From NCBI GenBank assembly GCA_963281155.1, contig CAUJLY010000006.1, positions 3,906,001 to 3,970,000 on the forward strand: 64,000 bases of DNA. Reading direction: 5' to 3'. The DNA is from Rhabditophanes sp. KR3021. Its lineage: Eukaryota > Nematoda > Chromadorea > Rhabditida > Alloionematidae. A program made the translations under genes and the position numbers. Numbering within the stretch: position 1 is the first letter of the stretch; each line of letters opens with the position of its first letter. Shown piece by piece: positions 1 through 14,059 of this stretch. The notes below the pieces were generated by a model that saw only the letters and a list, made by a program, of their open reading frames with translations, did not search any database and had not been told where the DNA came from.

Positions 1-574
1 TTATATCTAAATCAGTTTAAGAAGTAGTAGCACACTAAATTGTATAAAACAATTGTAATAAATCTAAATATCCGAATACAACTAAAATTATAAATATTCG
101 GGTAACAAGAATTAATATAGACGTGATATTAATTATATTAAAATTTAAAAAAGCAGTAGTAACTGATAATCTGTTAACTATTAAAATTGATCAGTTAATT
201 TCATAATCAACCAATACATGTCAGTAAGTGTCAAAAAAGGGAGAATTATCAATTATATGGAATTTAAGAAATTTGTTGCTGACACATTACAATCTAAAGA
301 ATTTAAACAAAAGACGTTAAAATGAACTACTAATCTAAGTACAATTATAAAGTATATGTGGAAGTATATCCTTTTATCAGATAATAAAAGAATTTTGACA
401 GCTGTCCTAAAGTTTCTGGCATGCTTCTGTGTAGAAACTAAAAAATGATTGCTATTCATTTTGAAGTAAAGTAATAAAAAATGTAATATATTATCATCTT
501 ATTGAATATGTTAATTGAATATGCTTTTTTAAGAGATGTTTGAACAAGGTTTTTAATTTAAAAAGTTTACTTAC

Positions 575-595
575 CATATGCATTATAATCGTTTT
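575..595 (-). CDS. 21-nt microexon of the LAR gene
   Basis: Flanked by TTTATTATTTACAG on its 5' side and GTAAGTAAAC on its 3' side. It is entered in phase 1 after the third FN3 domain and left in phase 1, so it inserts seven residues (KNDYNAY) without changing frame. Vertebrate and insect LAR-family genes are known for such mini-exons. The next FN3 exon is outside the window. Confidence 0.6.
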
Positions 596-3500
596 CTGTA
601 AATAATAAAGATTAGAAAAGTTAAAATAATTAAAAAGCAACCTTTACTAGCTGTTGAAATAGTTTCCATATTACTAAAAGCACCCATTCCTCTTGGTGAT
701 TTTGCCGCAATTCGAAAAGAATATTTTGTAGATGGTTTTAAATTTTCCATAATATGTTTATTTAATTTTTCACCTAACTGAACCTCGTTGTAATCATTTT
801 CGGACATGTTATAAACCATAACATATCCTTGGATGTTGAAAGAATGTCTAGGTTTATCCCATGCTAGACTAATTCTATTATTCTCAAGGGCAGCAGCTTT
901 TAAATGATCGGGCGCTCCAGGAATTCCTTGTTTAGTGATTACAGCAATTGATTTTGATATTGGACCATAACCACGTGAGTTCTTGGATTGAACTCTAATA
1001 TGATATGTATCTTCGGGAGTCAAATCTGATATAGTGGCTGTATTTTTTGAATCACGGACTTTAAAATATTCCCACTCTGAAACATTTCTGTCCTCATTTT
1101 TGTTTGTATAATAAATTATGTTTTCAATTATTTTGCCGTTTGGTGTCTCTGGAGGGTCCCATTGAACCATTAACGAATCTTCATTTATAACTCTGGCATG
1201 TACGTTTTCTGGAGAATTAGCGGGAAGACTTTCGTCTGTTTCTATTTCTAGTGGAAAGGAAAATCTACCGATTCCTAGTAAACTTCCCGACGCAATCATT
1301 ACCTCATACTGTGTATAGGGTGACAAATGATCAATTATCGTATTAGTTTCATTCTTCCCAACAACTTTCTCTATGAATTGTTTTTCGGTGGAAAACTTTT
1401 CGCGATATCTCAAAATGTAATGCGTAATTAATAGATTATCTTCGTCCGAACGAATGTTCTTCCATTGCAAGATGGCAAAAGTACTATTAATATTAATAAC
1501 AGTTAATCCATGGGGTGGTTCTGGTACAGGTTTAACCAACACTGTTGTTGTTGCTTCAATATTCCCTAATTTACTAACAGCAATGCAGGTATAATTTACC
1601 GAAGATTCCACATTCGTCAATTTTAAAACATTTTTACCGATTGGTGCAGTTTGAGGATCATTTAGTAAAACTTCATCAGATTGGCGTTTCCAAAAAACTC
1701 TGGGCATCGGATAACCAACAGCTACACATGTCAAATTAATGTTGCCGTCTTTTAAAACTTGGTATACTTTTTCAAGCTTGTAAGAAAAGTATGGCGGTAC
1801 TCGACGGACTAAAATAAAATAGATTAAGTAATGACACCTATCTATCTTCCCTCAAAAGGCTTTTTTAATTTAATTTTTAGGTATAAGTAAAACTTGTAAT
1901 AGGGAAAAGCAATTACACTTAATATATGTAAAAAGACTTTTATCTTTTATGTCCTCACCGTCTTCAATTTGTCCCACAAGATGAGTATCATTTAGAGCTT
2001 CCCATCTTTGGTAATCTAAAGCGAGTTTTTGAGCTTCATGAAATACTTTATTGGGAACAGCATGTTGAAATATAAAACTATCAACTTTGCCAGAAAATAC
2101 AAAACAAATTGCAAATAATTGGAGAGATAGTACACTTTTTGCAAGTTTCATTGAAAATATATTTGTTAGCAAAAGACAATGATGATATCATTAAGTCATC
2201 CGAAATATAAAGTAATTTTTTTGCCAAAATAACGCATTAATAGTGTTAGCTTTAATGAATACTAAAATTGTCTATAACACAGTAATTTACAATCAAAAGC
2301 TGTTGAGTGATAATGTGGTAGAATTTGACAAAAAAATAAGTAAGTTTGGGATACGAGTGAAAGGCAATATTTAAGATAAAAATTTATGATAATTATAAAA
2401 ATAAAATTGTCAGGAAAAGGCTTCCTTAGGGATATAAATTGAGTAGATGTTTTTGATTTGACGATGATCTATTAAATATGTATTAAATACGATAGATGTC
2501 TTTAGATACTTTTAATGATCGTTTTATGGGTGAGATTTAGAAGTTATTCGCTTCATAAAATTGTTCAAAATATTAATACAGTGAAATACATCTATCTACC
2601 CTCAATATTACTTAACCTTAGTTAACTCATTATTTATAGTACTTTACTGCAATCATTATTTTACAGCAAAAATAGGAAGATTTTGTTAAACCATCAATTG
2701 ACAAAAATACTAAAGTGTTATAGTTTCAAACTAATAAACAATTCAAACTTTCTTAATATTATAAAAGCAAAGTTATTGCTGTCCACGCATAATATAATTA
2801 GTATCAATAAGTAGTTGAAAAATAAGTTATTAGTTCTAGATAGTTGTTGAGACCATAGTGTGTGGTTGTACGTTTTTCTAGTCATCAACGGTAGCCAATG
2901 GTTGGTACCAGTCATTAATGGCTGCTACTCTTATTAGTTTTGCTTGATAGATCCAGAAAGGCTTATTAAAGACAGTTAACGAGTTATAATCAAGCCGTGG
3001 AAATAAATATATATCATTTTACAGAAGGATTACAAAAACTTGCCTACCCTTTAATTTAGGTCGGTCAATGGGGATGAAGTAAGTTTGGAAGTTTGTGGTG
3101 AGTACAAGAGTACCCCTAAATCATATTCACTCCTCCTAAACTGACTTAACATGCTCTTCTCTTTTTGTGGTGCACATTTAATTGCTACCAAAGTGATAGG
3201 ATAATTTGTAAGCGGATAAGTAATATCAAGAGTGAAACTGGTACTATCATCATCATTTACTCTCTTATTGATCAACATACTCCTTGCATTATAATATAAT
3301 GGTTTACATTAACGACTTCATAAACTTACTTTGTTAGGTTGTGATCTTCTATAAATACTTATTTTGATTGGGCAATATTAAGAGCCATATAACTTTACAA
3401 GAATCTTAATTTATAATGCCATATAAATAGACATATGTGCTCAATTAGTTAAATAGCTACACCAATCGTCTAATAAAAAGAAAAGATTTGTAAAACCATA

Positions 3501-5586
3501 TTGATGCAAATTAAAAAGGAACAGTCATAAGTATGATAAGCATTATATGATACAAAATGATATGTTGTTCAATGAACATAATGCAAGTATAATTTTAAGG
3601 GTTATATCTGTCAAAATATGTAAAGAATAAATATAAATAATAAGAACCTTATATTAAAGTATCCAAAATAATGTAAAACAACCCATCCAAATGGCAATAA
3701 ATATTTGAATTGGAATTTTTGTTAAAGTCTAATAAAACGAAATTTACTTTATTATGCACTATTTTAATTTGGGACCAAATAAATAAATGCAAGAAATGCA
3801 TTTATTAGGATGGAATTTTATTAAATGTCTTTGGATCCGTTGGAAATAAAGCAAATAATTAGTTATATACACACTTATATTAGTTCTAATTTGCTTTTTG
3901 AGATTTTACAAAATAACAAGTATATTGTTCTTTTTATAGCTACACATTTGATTAATCATTCATTCTTAGTTTTTCTCATAAATTATCACTATTCAGTAAG
4001 TGGCGCGTCAATAATTTAAGGAAAAAATTAAATTAAGACATTGTTTTTGAAAATAAAATATTGTTACGAAATTGTGTGATTAATACAATAATTTGTGGGG
4101 TGTGCAGTAATATTTGTCCTTTTCAAAGATATGTGAATGCCTTACGACTTGGCACTCTATATACTACACTAAAGACAAGCTAATTACACCACACTAAAAC
4201 GAGATTAAGTATTCTAAAAGTTTAGGTAATAATACAGTCAATAGTAAATACAAACAAAACTGTTTGGAGAATATTAAATTTTTTATGTTACTTTTGCCTC
4301 TTTAAATAGACTTTTACTAAAAACCCTTTCACTTACCTTTTACATAAAGTTGAGCAGCTTGTGAATGGACAACACCATAGCTGTTTCGAGCAACACACTC
4401 ATATTTGCCTTGATCTTCTTCTCTTGCCTGCTGGATCATTAAAGCTCCTAAAATGGATAGAAAGTTGAAATACAAATAAAAAATATTGATTGAGTGTTTG
4501 TGAAAAAATAAAAGTGATTGAATTAGTATTACTTTAAAAATATAAATTATAAAAAAAAATGTTTGTTGTTATTAAAAAAGTTATTTGGTTAATTTTATAA
4601 CATAGCTATTTTACAGTGATTAAGTTTGTGCATTATAGCCTACCATTACTTTCGTCTATCATTACTGAATTAATTTAAGTTTAAAGTATATGTCTTTTGT
4701 ATTTAATATAATCAATCATAATTTTTTAATAAGAAATTGAATTATAAAATTAACGTACCTGGATTGCCAAGAGTTGATACTGAATATCTGCTACTCGTTC
4801 GAATATCAATTGGCATCAAATCACGTAACCATAGTATTTTGGGCCGAGGATTTCCGGTAACTCTACAACTCACATGGGCTGTTTTTCCCTGTTCAACCGA
4901 TTTCATGATTGGGTGTGATTCAACTTTAGGAAATGACTCGGGGAAATGATTGGCATTCAATACAGTTAAAACAACATCTGCTTTAATTGGTTGTCTAACG
5001 CCATTGTCTGCTACGCAACTAAGAGTTAAGTTAGAATCTGACATCAGAACTGGATCAATTCGCAGTGTTGAAAATCCATTTTGCAATGTCTTGATTGTGT
5101 ATCGGGGATTATTTACATTTTCATTTAATATTCGCCAAAGTATACTTGGCAGAGGATTGCCATCAGCACGGCAAAAAAAACTGACTTTTGAATTCTCTAA
5201 GACTGTTGAAGAGTCTGGTTTGACAACAAATTTGGGAGCATCTGAAAAAGATTTAAATAATCAAATGTAGAGAAAGTGATGTTAATCTAAATGGGAAGAC
5301 CTTTACTCCCAACTTACAAGAGAGAAGTTGAATATAGCTTGTGTAATACACATCTAATGAATATAGTAAATATAATAAAATACGAAAATACAGAGTGAAA
5401 ATATTTTTGTGATTACAAACTACTTTGGTAAAAAAGCCATTAACACAGCTTATTTTTTGGTTTAAATGAAGAAAATTTAAAATTACCATTTTTGGGTGTC
5501 ACAAAAACTACGGCATACATTAAGATAATGTACAGACAATATAGCGAGGATGTCCCGAATCTGAGACCTGTCTTTCGTCGTTTCAT
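575..5586 (-). CDS. ptp-3: LAR-type receptor protein tyrosine phosphatase, N-terminal part
   Basis: Partial gene; cytoplasmic phosphatase domains would lie left of base 1. Exons read on the minus strand: 5487-5586, 4759-5241, 4337-4447, 648-1808 and microexon 575-595, each with canonical GT/AG ends and every junction in phase 1, typical of shuffled Ig/FN3 exons. The 625 residues in view start with MKRRKTG and a hydrophobic signal segment (about residues 17-29), then three Ig domains (Ig1 begins [10 protein letters not shown]; Ig2 ends [12 protein letters not shown]; Ig3 begins VRRVPPYFS, a LAR-family signature, with [11 protein letters not shown]) and three FN3 domains with the usual W and Y/L core residues. 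Family role, known: cell-surface receptor in axon guidance, synapse formation and cell-matrix contact. Ig plus FN3 order and the VRRVPP motif make LAR/RPTP-delta/sigma much more likely than another Ig-FN3 receptor. Confidence 0.88.
1809..4336. other. Large LAR intron
   Basis: Intron between the Ig2 exon and the Ig3-FN3 exon. It holds the candidate alternative first exon at 1959-2172. A 75-codon open stretch at 3051-3278 (minus) has no recognisable homology and I do not call it. Otherwise AT-rich sequence with nothing seen. Confidence 0.6.
1959..2172 (-). CDS. Alternative secreted first exon of the LAR gene, or a small nested secreted gene
   Basis: Lies inside the 2.5-kb LAR intron on the same strand. 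It opens with MLTNIFS then a second Met at 2151 followed by a good signal peptide ([20 protein letters not shown]) and about 45 polar residues ending in GQIED. A donor G|GTGAGG at 1959/1958 leaves phase 1, exactly the phase of the Ig3-containing exon that begins at 1808, so splicing would give a secretory leader joined to VRRVPPYFS. Read without splicing it runs on to a stop at 1870. Inference: an internal promoter makes a short LAR form lacking Ig1 and Ig2. C. elegans ptp-3 is known to have long and short isoforms, which gives a precedent. The alternative is an independent small secreted protein. Confidence 0.5.
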
Positions 5587-8500
5587 ACTTTAAAGTGAAG
5601 TAATATATTTTGTGTCTTTTTAATTAGGCCTCTCCTAACAAAAGTTCAAATTTAGGTTTTGGTAAAGCCAAGAATTAAAAAAGATAAAGGCAATATGTTA
5701 GTCTTTTTGAAAGTCTTGGTCAACATTAACGCTTACTGAGGATGATATTTTTGATTTTTCATTCAAAATAGACTTTTCAGTAGACACTATGAAAAAAGAT
5801 ATAATAATAATGGGTTAGCTTGATGAAAGCAATGATAATGAGAGGACGTTTAGCAAGATGGTTTTTGAGAAGTTTGTAACGCATAAATGTGACAGTTCCA
5901 ATCTGGAAACGTTGTTGTGGGGTTTAAAAAGTCATGAATGAATATTTATTTTAAAATGTGTTTATTGGGTGTCTATCATATGCATTTATTTTTGAATAAT
6001 AGTTTTGTAATAGGCCCGTTAAAAAAGTTTTAATGTAAAGATAATGATGTTGGATTGCGATTTTTAGATGCCACATCTTTATCAGATTGAACCAAATATG
6101 TGTTGAGGCACTCCAATTTTCAAGGTTCAATACTAAAAAGACCGTTGGGTGTCTATTTTGTGAAATAAACTGTTGTTTGATAAATTATATGGAGTTACAG
6201 CACACTTTTGTTATCAAAAAACAAACAAAACAAATTGCTAGGCTATTTATAATAAATTTATTATACTTTGGCGTTGAGACAGTTTAAACAAAACATACCA
6301 CAATAACCTATTATTACAACGAAATTGAAATTAAAACAACAAGCCTGATTGAAGTCAAACAAAAGAATGATTTGAAGGTAAACATGTTTCAATTAGGAGT
6401 TAAACAAAAATGTAATTTGAATTAAACAAAATGTAATTTGAATTAACACAAAATAACTTGAAGTTAGAACAAAAAATGTAATTTAAAGTTAAAAGAACAG
6501 TGTAATCACAAGGCTCCGAAAGAGTGTTCAATTGATTAACAAAGATTCACAAGCCAACAAAATAGGATAAATCTTCCTGAATAATTGTCTATATAATGGT
6601 AATAGCAAAGTGGAGGAAGTTGCGTGAATAAAACGGAAATAATAATGCCGCGCATCACTTTAATATGACAATTTTAATGCTACATTTTTTATAAATAAAT
6701 TTCATTTGAAACTGTATATGTTAATAGGAAGTTAAAAATGTTTTAATTTGTAGAGCTTTTATTTTCAAAAGAGACAAAATTTGTTAGCTGTCATTTTTAG
6801 CGTTCAGTGATATCAAAATAAATACTAAAAAATAAGTTCAAAATGACTAACATTTTTATAGTTAAATTAAAAGAACCGCTTCAATTACATAAACTATTTA
6901 TTATTCCTGTCAACTTTTGGCCCTTCCCTTTCTTTAAAATATACGTGTTTTTGGAAGCCCCAAAGATATTTTCTATGGCAAGACCAAATTAAGATTGTAT
7001 TTGTAATGGGATGTGTATTTTAAAAGTACACTTTTGAATAAATGGTTTTTAACAGCACTTTTAACAATGAATAAATGAAAATAAAACTACAGAACAATAA
7101 TAATTAAAGACAAAAAAAGACATAAAGTAAATCTATTATATTTAAGTATAGGTCAAACTTTGCTATGATAAAATGTTAGATCATCAATCTTGAGATCCTC
7201 AATAAAGGGCAGCATTAACTTATTATCTGGGGACAAGCATTTGAGGCAACTATTTTTTGGGTAATCTTTTTGATATATTAGTTTAATGGTACGTGTGATG
7301 GTCCTTTTTATTTGCGCATCTCAAAAAGTCAAAACCAAAATTCACTGCTAGTGGTCTTTTTTGGCTAAAAGTTATTGTCCAATTCAAAAGTAAGCATTTA
7401 ATTGAAACAAAAGAATAACAAAAGACATAACTTTGAAAATTGAATATGCTTAAGTATGGACATTTTAATATTTTGAATAGTAAACCTCAGACCTATTTAC
7501 TATTCGGAACTCTTTATAAATATGATTTTATAAATTTAAGGTCTAACCAAAAATTTGCTTATTTTATTTGATTAACCAAATGTAGATTGGATTAGGTTTT
7601 GCTTACTTTAGACCATTTAATTGTGTTTCGTATGGATTGTGGTAATTATTATGAGTGAAATTATTATCAAAGAATGCAAATGTCTTCTTATTTTGAGAAT
7701 TGGTTTTATTTGTTGTGGTGCGTCAATAAAGGAATAATAATGATTACCCGAATGTTTAGTTGTTCACTTTACAACAATATTAACAAATATAATAATAGCC
7801 ATATATGATGGTACAAAGAAATAAAGTTAAGGAAGTCTTGGGTCTAAGAACAACTATTTTTGATTTAGTTATGTATTTAAATATTTGTAAACCCTATATT
7901 ATTATCTAACGTTGTGTATGAAGTAATATAAATTACTAAATAGATTATACGACTATAATCATGTCTACATTCATATAAATCATTTAAAATGTTAACTTTT
8001 AAGTATATAAATCTTGACATGAATTATTTATTTATTCAACTTTGAAGGATATACTTTCTAATGAAATTCTGAATTTCTTATAAATAATATACCTGCTATT
8101 TTGTGAAAGCTAACTCGATTAATTAATGTAATTCATAAAAAATAAAATAAGTTGACCAAAAAAATTAATCGAATTGGGAAGGGTATTAGCAAATTTTGGT
8201 AAATAAAAATATTGAAAAGTATTATTTATAGTACATAATATATTGCTTTTTACAATTTTCAATCTCTGCCACAAAATACGATAAATTAAGTGGTGGTGAA
8301 TAAATTTCAAGGGCTTCATTTAAGTATTGCCCTGCCATTGTAAGAGTTTCAATTGTTGATGAATATACTAATTTAGGCAATAAATTTAAAGCTTACTAGC
8401 TTTCAAATACTTAATAAACTAAACTTAATAGACTCAATAGCCTTGGCATTGAAATGAATCAGATAAAAATTTGATTTAACATAAGCAGGTGTGTAAGTGC

Positions 8501-11500
8501 TTAAGAGAGGCGTAATGAAAAAGAATTTATAAATAAATTGTAGATTGAAATTAATTTACATTGCCATTCACATAATGAATACATAACGGTTCAAAAAGTT
8601 TTAGTCTTTAACCAAAACGAATAAATTCAAAGCATCTCCCCAACCATGGATAGATTCAAACAAACACCCTACTTTCAAACCGAATAATCTCATTTTGACG
8701 GTAATTTATTTTTACTGAACGCTCCAAATTTAACATATTTAAATGGTTTTTTAAAAATAATACATTAAAAAGTCAACTATGCAAAATCAGCCAAAATGAA
8801 CACAACCGAAGACAATAACGCTTATTTTCAAAAGAAATTAATCGTCGAAAATATTATAAAAAATGTAATATAAAGTACCAATTTTATCAAAAAGTGTGTT
8901 ATGGATACAGGTCTGAAAATGAATGAATACGGACTGCTACTTGTTAGCATTTGATATCCAAAAACTCCTTTTTGACCTTAAAAAGCATTGCCTTGGTGTT
9001 TTGAATTTATTATGCATATAAAAGTATACAGGAGGGAAGTTTAAATGAATTAAACAGCTGATTAGCAATTTTAACATGCCATTAACATTTATGCGATACT
9101 TTTAAAATATGATTTCAACAACATTTGTTGAATTTAAATTCTCTTATGTAAAAAATCATCTTGCTAATATCATCGTTATTTTATCATTTGGGCGGCAATT
9201 AATTAAAACATACCTTAAGTAGTTTGATATTTAATAGTTTAATAACTTTGCAGAATATTTGATGACTAATGAATTTCAAATGTTTATGATTGATTTGATG
9301 ATTCTTAATAGCCAAAAAATATGTGGGTTTCCGTTTGATTGAGGCAATATAGTTTGGCAAATAGTACTGGTGTAAAATAACTTTGAAAATCGTTTAGCTT
9401 AATTGATTCGTAATGAAAAACTATTAAGGGGTCGTAATAAATTGTTGGCGTAAGTTATTTTTTATCCAACCTGAAAATATATCTAATCATTAAAAAAGAG
9501 AAAGTGCGCAAAGATATAAAATCAAATAGAGCTAAGGTTTAAATTTTTGGGAGATATTATTAATTTAGCGCACGATTATAAACACTAGCTAATTTTGTAA
9601 TATGACAAGAGAATATATATAAAATACAACAAGTTTTGTTAAAATAGCCTCAAATGAAATTAATAGTTATTTGTGAATAAAATTTATTAACAGTTTTAAT
9701 ATAGTGACAAGAAAAGAACAAATTTACAGAATGCGGTGTATGACAAAGACGTCACCTTTTAATTAAGTTTGTAGTAAATATGGACTGTAAAAATTTATTG
9801 CTTTTGAGCGCTGTTTTAGCCTGTCAACATATATTTATCTAATCTTTATAGAAAGATTTTAAACTTCGTCGCTTTAATCAACTGTTGACATATTGGAAGG
9901 CAACTTGAATTAGCAACAATTATATTGAGATATATGTTTTATATATGCAGATATATTTAATGGAAAGCTTAAATGCGAACATTGAATAATGTTAAATTTA
10001 TCAAGGATCCTTTTTCCGGCCAATAACTATATATCAAAAAATAAAAGTCAATGGAGGAAGATAGTTTCAAAAGATGCTAATGGGGCAATATATTTGCCTC
10101 CATACATGATATGATGCAAGTGCGAGAATAATAACAAATACGAATTAAAGTTATTCTGATATCACACATTTACCAAGTACAGAACAGTTCACACCCATGT
10201 TTTATAGTTAATGAATCAATTTATTAACAGGTTGCAATTTAACAGTTTTTTGCATCTGTTCAATGTTATTGTTCATAAATTTTATCCATCCATTAAAACT
10301 CCTGCTACTACCATACATTAAGCATGCCACTATTTTGGACTTTTCGATAAATTTACTTTTCTGAAATAAATCCTACTTATTTCTGATCAAAATAACCTTC
10401 CCCGGAACATAAGCAATCATTTGGAAAGATTAGAGCTATCGTTGAAGAGATCTTATATTTTTATCGTTCAAATGAGTTCATATTTTATGTAGTTTAAAAA
10501 AGTTAATGTGATTTTAAACGCCTGTTTATTGTGGACAATAAAACAAGTAAATAAGATGTAAGCCTGATGTTTGTTTTGTTCCTCCGAATGATCAACTTTG
10601 GTACATAAAGTGAGACTTATTCAACAATTTCTTTGAATGTCTCATGTTCAGATATGTGAACGAGATATCACAAAAGATAAGATTAAAATGAACGTGTGTT
10701 GTTACAAGTGTTTTGGTGTCCTTAAAGAACATTTTGATATGGTCGTATAAGTGATGGTATATGCGATTAAAAGTTAACCGGGACAAACACTTTTACACTT
10801 CCTACTCATACTACCGACACCATCTTCAGATAAAAGTCGCGCGTTGGTGCCGTCAACAATATATTTATAACAAATGTCATTTTAATGCCGAAATAGCAAA
10901 TGGGTCGCAGCTGTTACAAAATAAAAATGCAGGAAGAACAAGGAAAATTATGTTGAACGTCGAATTAAAGGCCATATCATATCCTCCTTATAATAGTATC
11001 ATTTTAATGTAAATAAATAGGTAAAAAAAGATACAATATTAAGTTCAAATATTTACATTTCAATAGAATAGTTTATACATAAAAAGTGTGAGAAGATTGC
11101 AACAATTTGAATATGTTAATATTAACTAATAATTAGCATATTAAATGCCTTTTTTGTTTGATCTATTTGAATGTATAATATTATGTGTGTGTTTATTCAC
11201 TATTATATTAATAAAATGAGGACATCCAACAAAAAATTAGTTTAAGGCAATATAAATGAAACTTCAAAAAATGGATGTTGCAAAGATTGAATAAATTGTA
11301 ATGTACAAGATAAATTTGATTAAAAATAAATCCTTTAAATTGTTGACTATTAAGTAATTTGATTAAATCATCGGGATAGAAAGTATTAAATTCTTCAATT
11401 AAACAGAAAAAACAATCTAATTTTATAGACAAAAGATTAATATATACAAATAAATGCACATACAAGTATTTGAATATTTCTAATTAAGCGTACTAAAATC

Positions 11501-13487
11501 ATTTATTTGGGGAGTAAATAATCAGTAATGGATATTAAATTGAAACATACATTTATATAGTAGGCAAATTATTTTTGCCCTGCTCATTAAATAACTTTAA
11601 ATATGATGTAACTCTTTTTGATTTAAAAGTTATGTATTTTTGAAATGATAATAATGGAAAGTAAATTATGCATAGAACAAATTTTATATGTGTTTGGTTT
11701 AAGTTCGTAAACTAAAGAAAAGTTGCCCAACTTAATCGTAAAACATATTCATTCAAAATTGAATTTTGAGTGGCTGGTGGAGAGGAGGTTTATGAATCAC
11801 ATCCAGTATGATGACACTGCAAATTTTGGTCTACTTATTAAGAAAAAGATGTAGCTATATTTATGTATATGTAAAAATCCTAAAATTTGGTAAATGAATA
11901 TTTGGTGGTTTTGTAGAAAATTGGTGAGATTATGAAGAATTAGTAATTAGGGGAGTATATGAAGTTAAAAATATCCTGAAAATGAAAAATATTTTTTATT
12001 TATGTTGAACAATTTAAATATGATACAATACCATCAAACTATTTCATATAAAAAGCCTAAAGCTGTTGAATTAAAATCGGTATAAAGGAGGAGAGTGTTA
12101 AATTACAAATACTTATTTTATATAAATTCTGTAAATCATAAATGTCTGGTATTTCCCTTTTGAGGGTCCATGGCAAAGAGAAAATTAAGATGATTCGAAG
12201 ATATGGGTATCAAAATTGGCACATAGACTTTAGATATTTAAAGCTAAAAGTGATTAATTACGATAATCTTATAAAATATATTTATCCTGAGCTTATGTGT
12301 TTCATGACTTTTAAGTAATGATGTCTCTCTTAAAACCTAGATTAAGTTAAAAGAAGCACAATGTGTGCAGATTGAAATTCAATTGGTTTAAGTGTGCAAT
12401 ACACTCCTACTAGATATTTATATAGTTGAATAAATTGATATTGATACAAATTTTCGGTATTAAGTTAAAAAGAAATGCGCCAATTTTTAGATGATTTAAT
12501 AATAATTTAATAGCAATCATTTATACCACCAATTTCGCTACCCATTATTATTTCCGAAATATAAATGCTTTTAATGGCATAATGGCAGTTGATACATAGA
12601 TAAATCAAATCCTCTCTTCATATTTCATTAATATTTTATTTGTGTAAAGGTTTTTAAATATCCGAACATATAAGTATCATTTTTCAATATGTTATTTGAA
12701 TGTGATATAGATTGTTTGTTTTTCCAAATTAATAATTGAACAAAAGATTTGTATCATGGTATATGCGTTCTTTTTCTTTATAAAATCAATTAAAAATAAG
12801 CAATATCATTCGTAAATTTATGGTTAGCAATTTACGATATTAATATCTTTTATTTTTTGCATATAAATAACCACAACTTAGCACATGTTGCAGCAAAAAC
12901 GAACTTTCTAATATATAGTCTGTTTAATGATATAGTAATGAATCAAGGATAGCTATAGTCTATTTCGTTGTTTCAATTTAAGACAAAATGTCAAGGACGT
13001 AAATGGTGTATAAGTATATTATCAACTTTCATTTGATAATTTGATATTTTTTGATTATTTCAATTTGTTCCTGCGCTTCTTATATAGATAACTTCGTAAT
13101 AGACAAAGTAGATCTGTTTAATAGTTTATGATAAATATGACGTGTTGAATAATCTTCAAGAATACAATTGAAAAGTAAGCTTCTAACAATTGATGATGCT
13201 ATAAAAAGAGCAAAATAATAAAAAAACAATAAGAAATAATAGAAGTGTTGCGTGTTTCGATTTTCTATCAAACAGGTTCTATATTACGTAACTTTTTAAA
13301 CTACTAGTTAAAGGAAAACTTTTTGAGGTTGACATGATTGTGAAAATATATTTTACAATTATAAAAAGTATATTTTGAAGCTTTGTTGCTCTTTTGGTGT
13401 CTTTTACTTCTCATTCATACAACTTTCACAATTACTGCTTATTACTTTTTACATATGATACTACTTGATTTTTAATATAATGAGAAT
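5587..13487. other. Gene-poor intergenic region upstream of LAR
   Basis: About 7.9 kb with no open frame longer than 83 codons that looks like protein, no recognised RNA gene and no transposase. It contains a short degenerate tandem repeat near 6.4 kb (listed separately). Since it lies between the divergent 5' ends of the LAR gene and the saposin-like gene, it could hold distal regulatory sequence, but I see no specific motif that supports this. Confidence 0.5.
6399..6508. repeat. Degenerate 20-24 bp tandem repeat
   Basis: About five imperfect copies of a unit close to TTAAACAAAATGTAATTTGAA, with the two central copies at about 6399-6440 nearly identical and the flanking ones drifting in length and base. 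No coding potential. Confidence 0.5.
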
Positions 13488-13513
13488 TTTTATTTTAGAA
13501 GACAAAAGGATCT

Positions 13514-14059
13514 ATGCAATCATATTACCTTAAATCAAAATTAATATTATTAATATTATTGTTAGCATTACTTCAGACATGCACTTGTGACAGTAATTCA
13601 ACAGCAATAAAAAATAATGGTACGGAGACACTAATTGTGGAGGTAAAAATGCCTCCTGAAGTGCATTTTAATTTCCTCAATAAGGAAATGTTGTGTACGT
13701 TGTGTTTAAAAATTATGGAAAAGTACAAGACCTCATATGCCGCCAAAGGTCAAGACTTTATTGAAGTAAGTTGTTATTTTTTATTCAATTAATAATTTAT
13801 TTTGATTGTTCTTTAGAAATTAAAAGCTTCTTGCAAAGGTTTCTCAAATAAACATGAAATTAGACGATGTGAAAATGGTTTTACTGATGAAGCAATTGAT
13901 ATTTTAATTAAAAACAATGCACACGAAATTTGCGAGATTGCTCGGTTTTGTAAAGCCAACGAACAACCTCTTGAAAAGGACAATGAAGATAACATTGATG
14001 CCTTTTCAAATGTGGCAGCTATTCCGGAAGTTCAAAAAGATGCAGCAATCAAAGACTAA
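13514..14059 (+). CDS. Secreted saposin-like (SapB-type) protein
   Basis: Two exons, 13514-13765 and 13817-14059, separated by a 51-nt GTAAGT...TTTAG intron in phase 0; 164 residues. Residues 1-25 are a signal peptide (LILLILLLALLQTCTC). The mature part has the six-cysteine saposin pattern: LCTLC, then ASC, RC, and finally ICEIARFC. This pattern predicts three disulphides holding a small helical bundle that acts on or inserts in lipid. Nematodes carry many such proteins; some are antimicrobial caenopores in the gut, others are of unknown function. The acidic C-terminal tail (KDNEDNID) is outside the fold. A strong TTTTTATTTTAG acceptor 14 bases before the ATG suggests spliced-leader or 5'-UTR splicing. 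An AATAAA lies at 14233. Confidence 0.75.

Noticed and set aside
3051..3278. 75-codon minus-strand open frame in the LAR intron (starts [12 protein letters not shown])
   Set aside because: Not bounded by convincing splice sites in LAR phase, no signal peptide, no recognisable family.
10761..11012. 83-codon plus-strand open frame
   Set aside because: Isolated in gene-poor DNA, no start context or domain, composition follows the local DNA.
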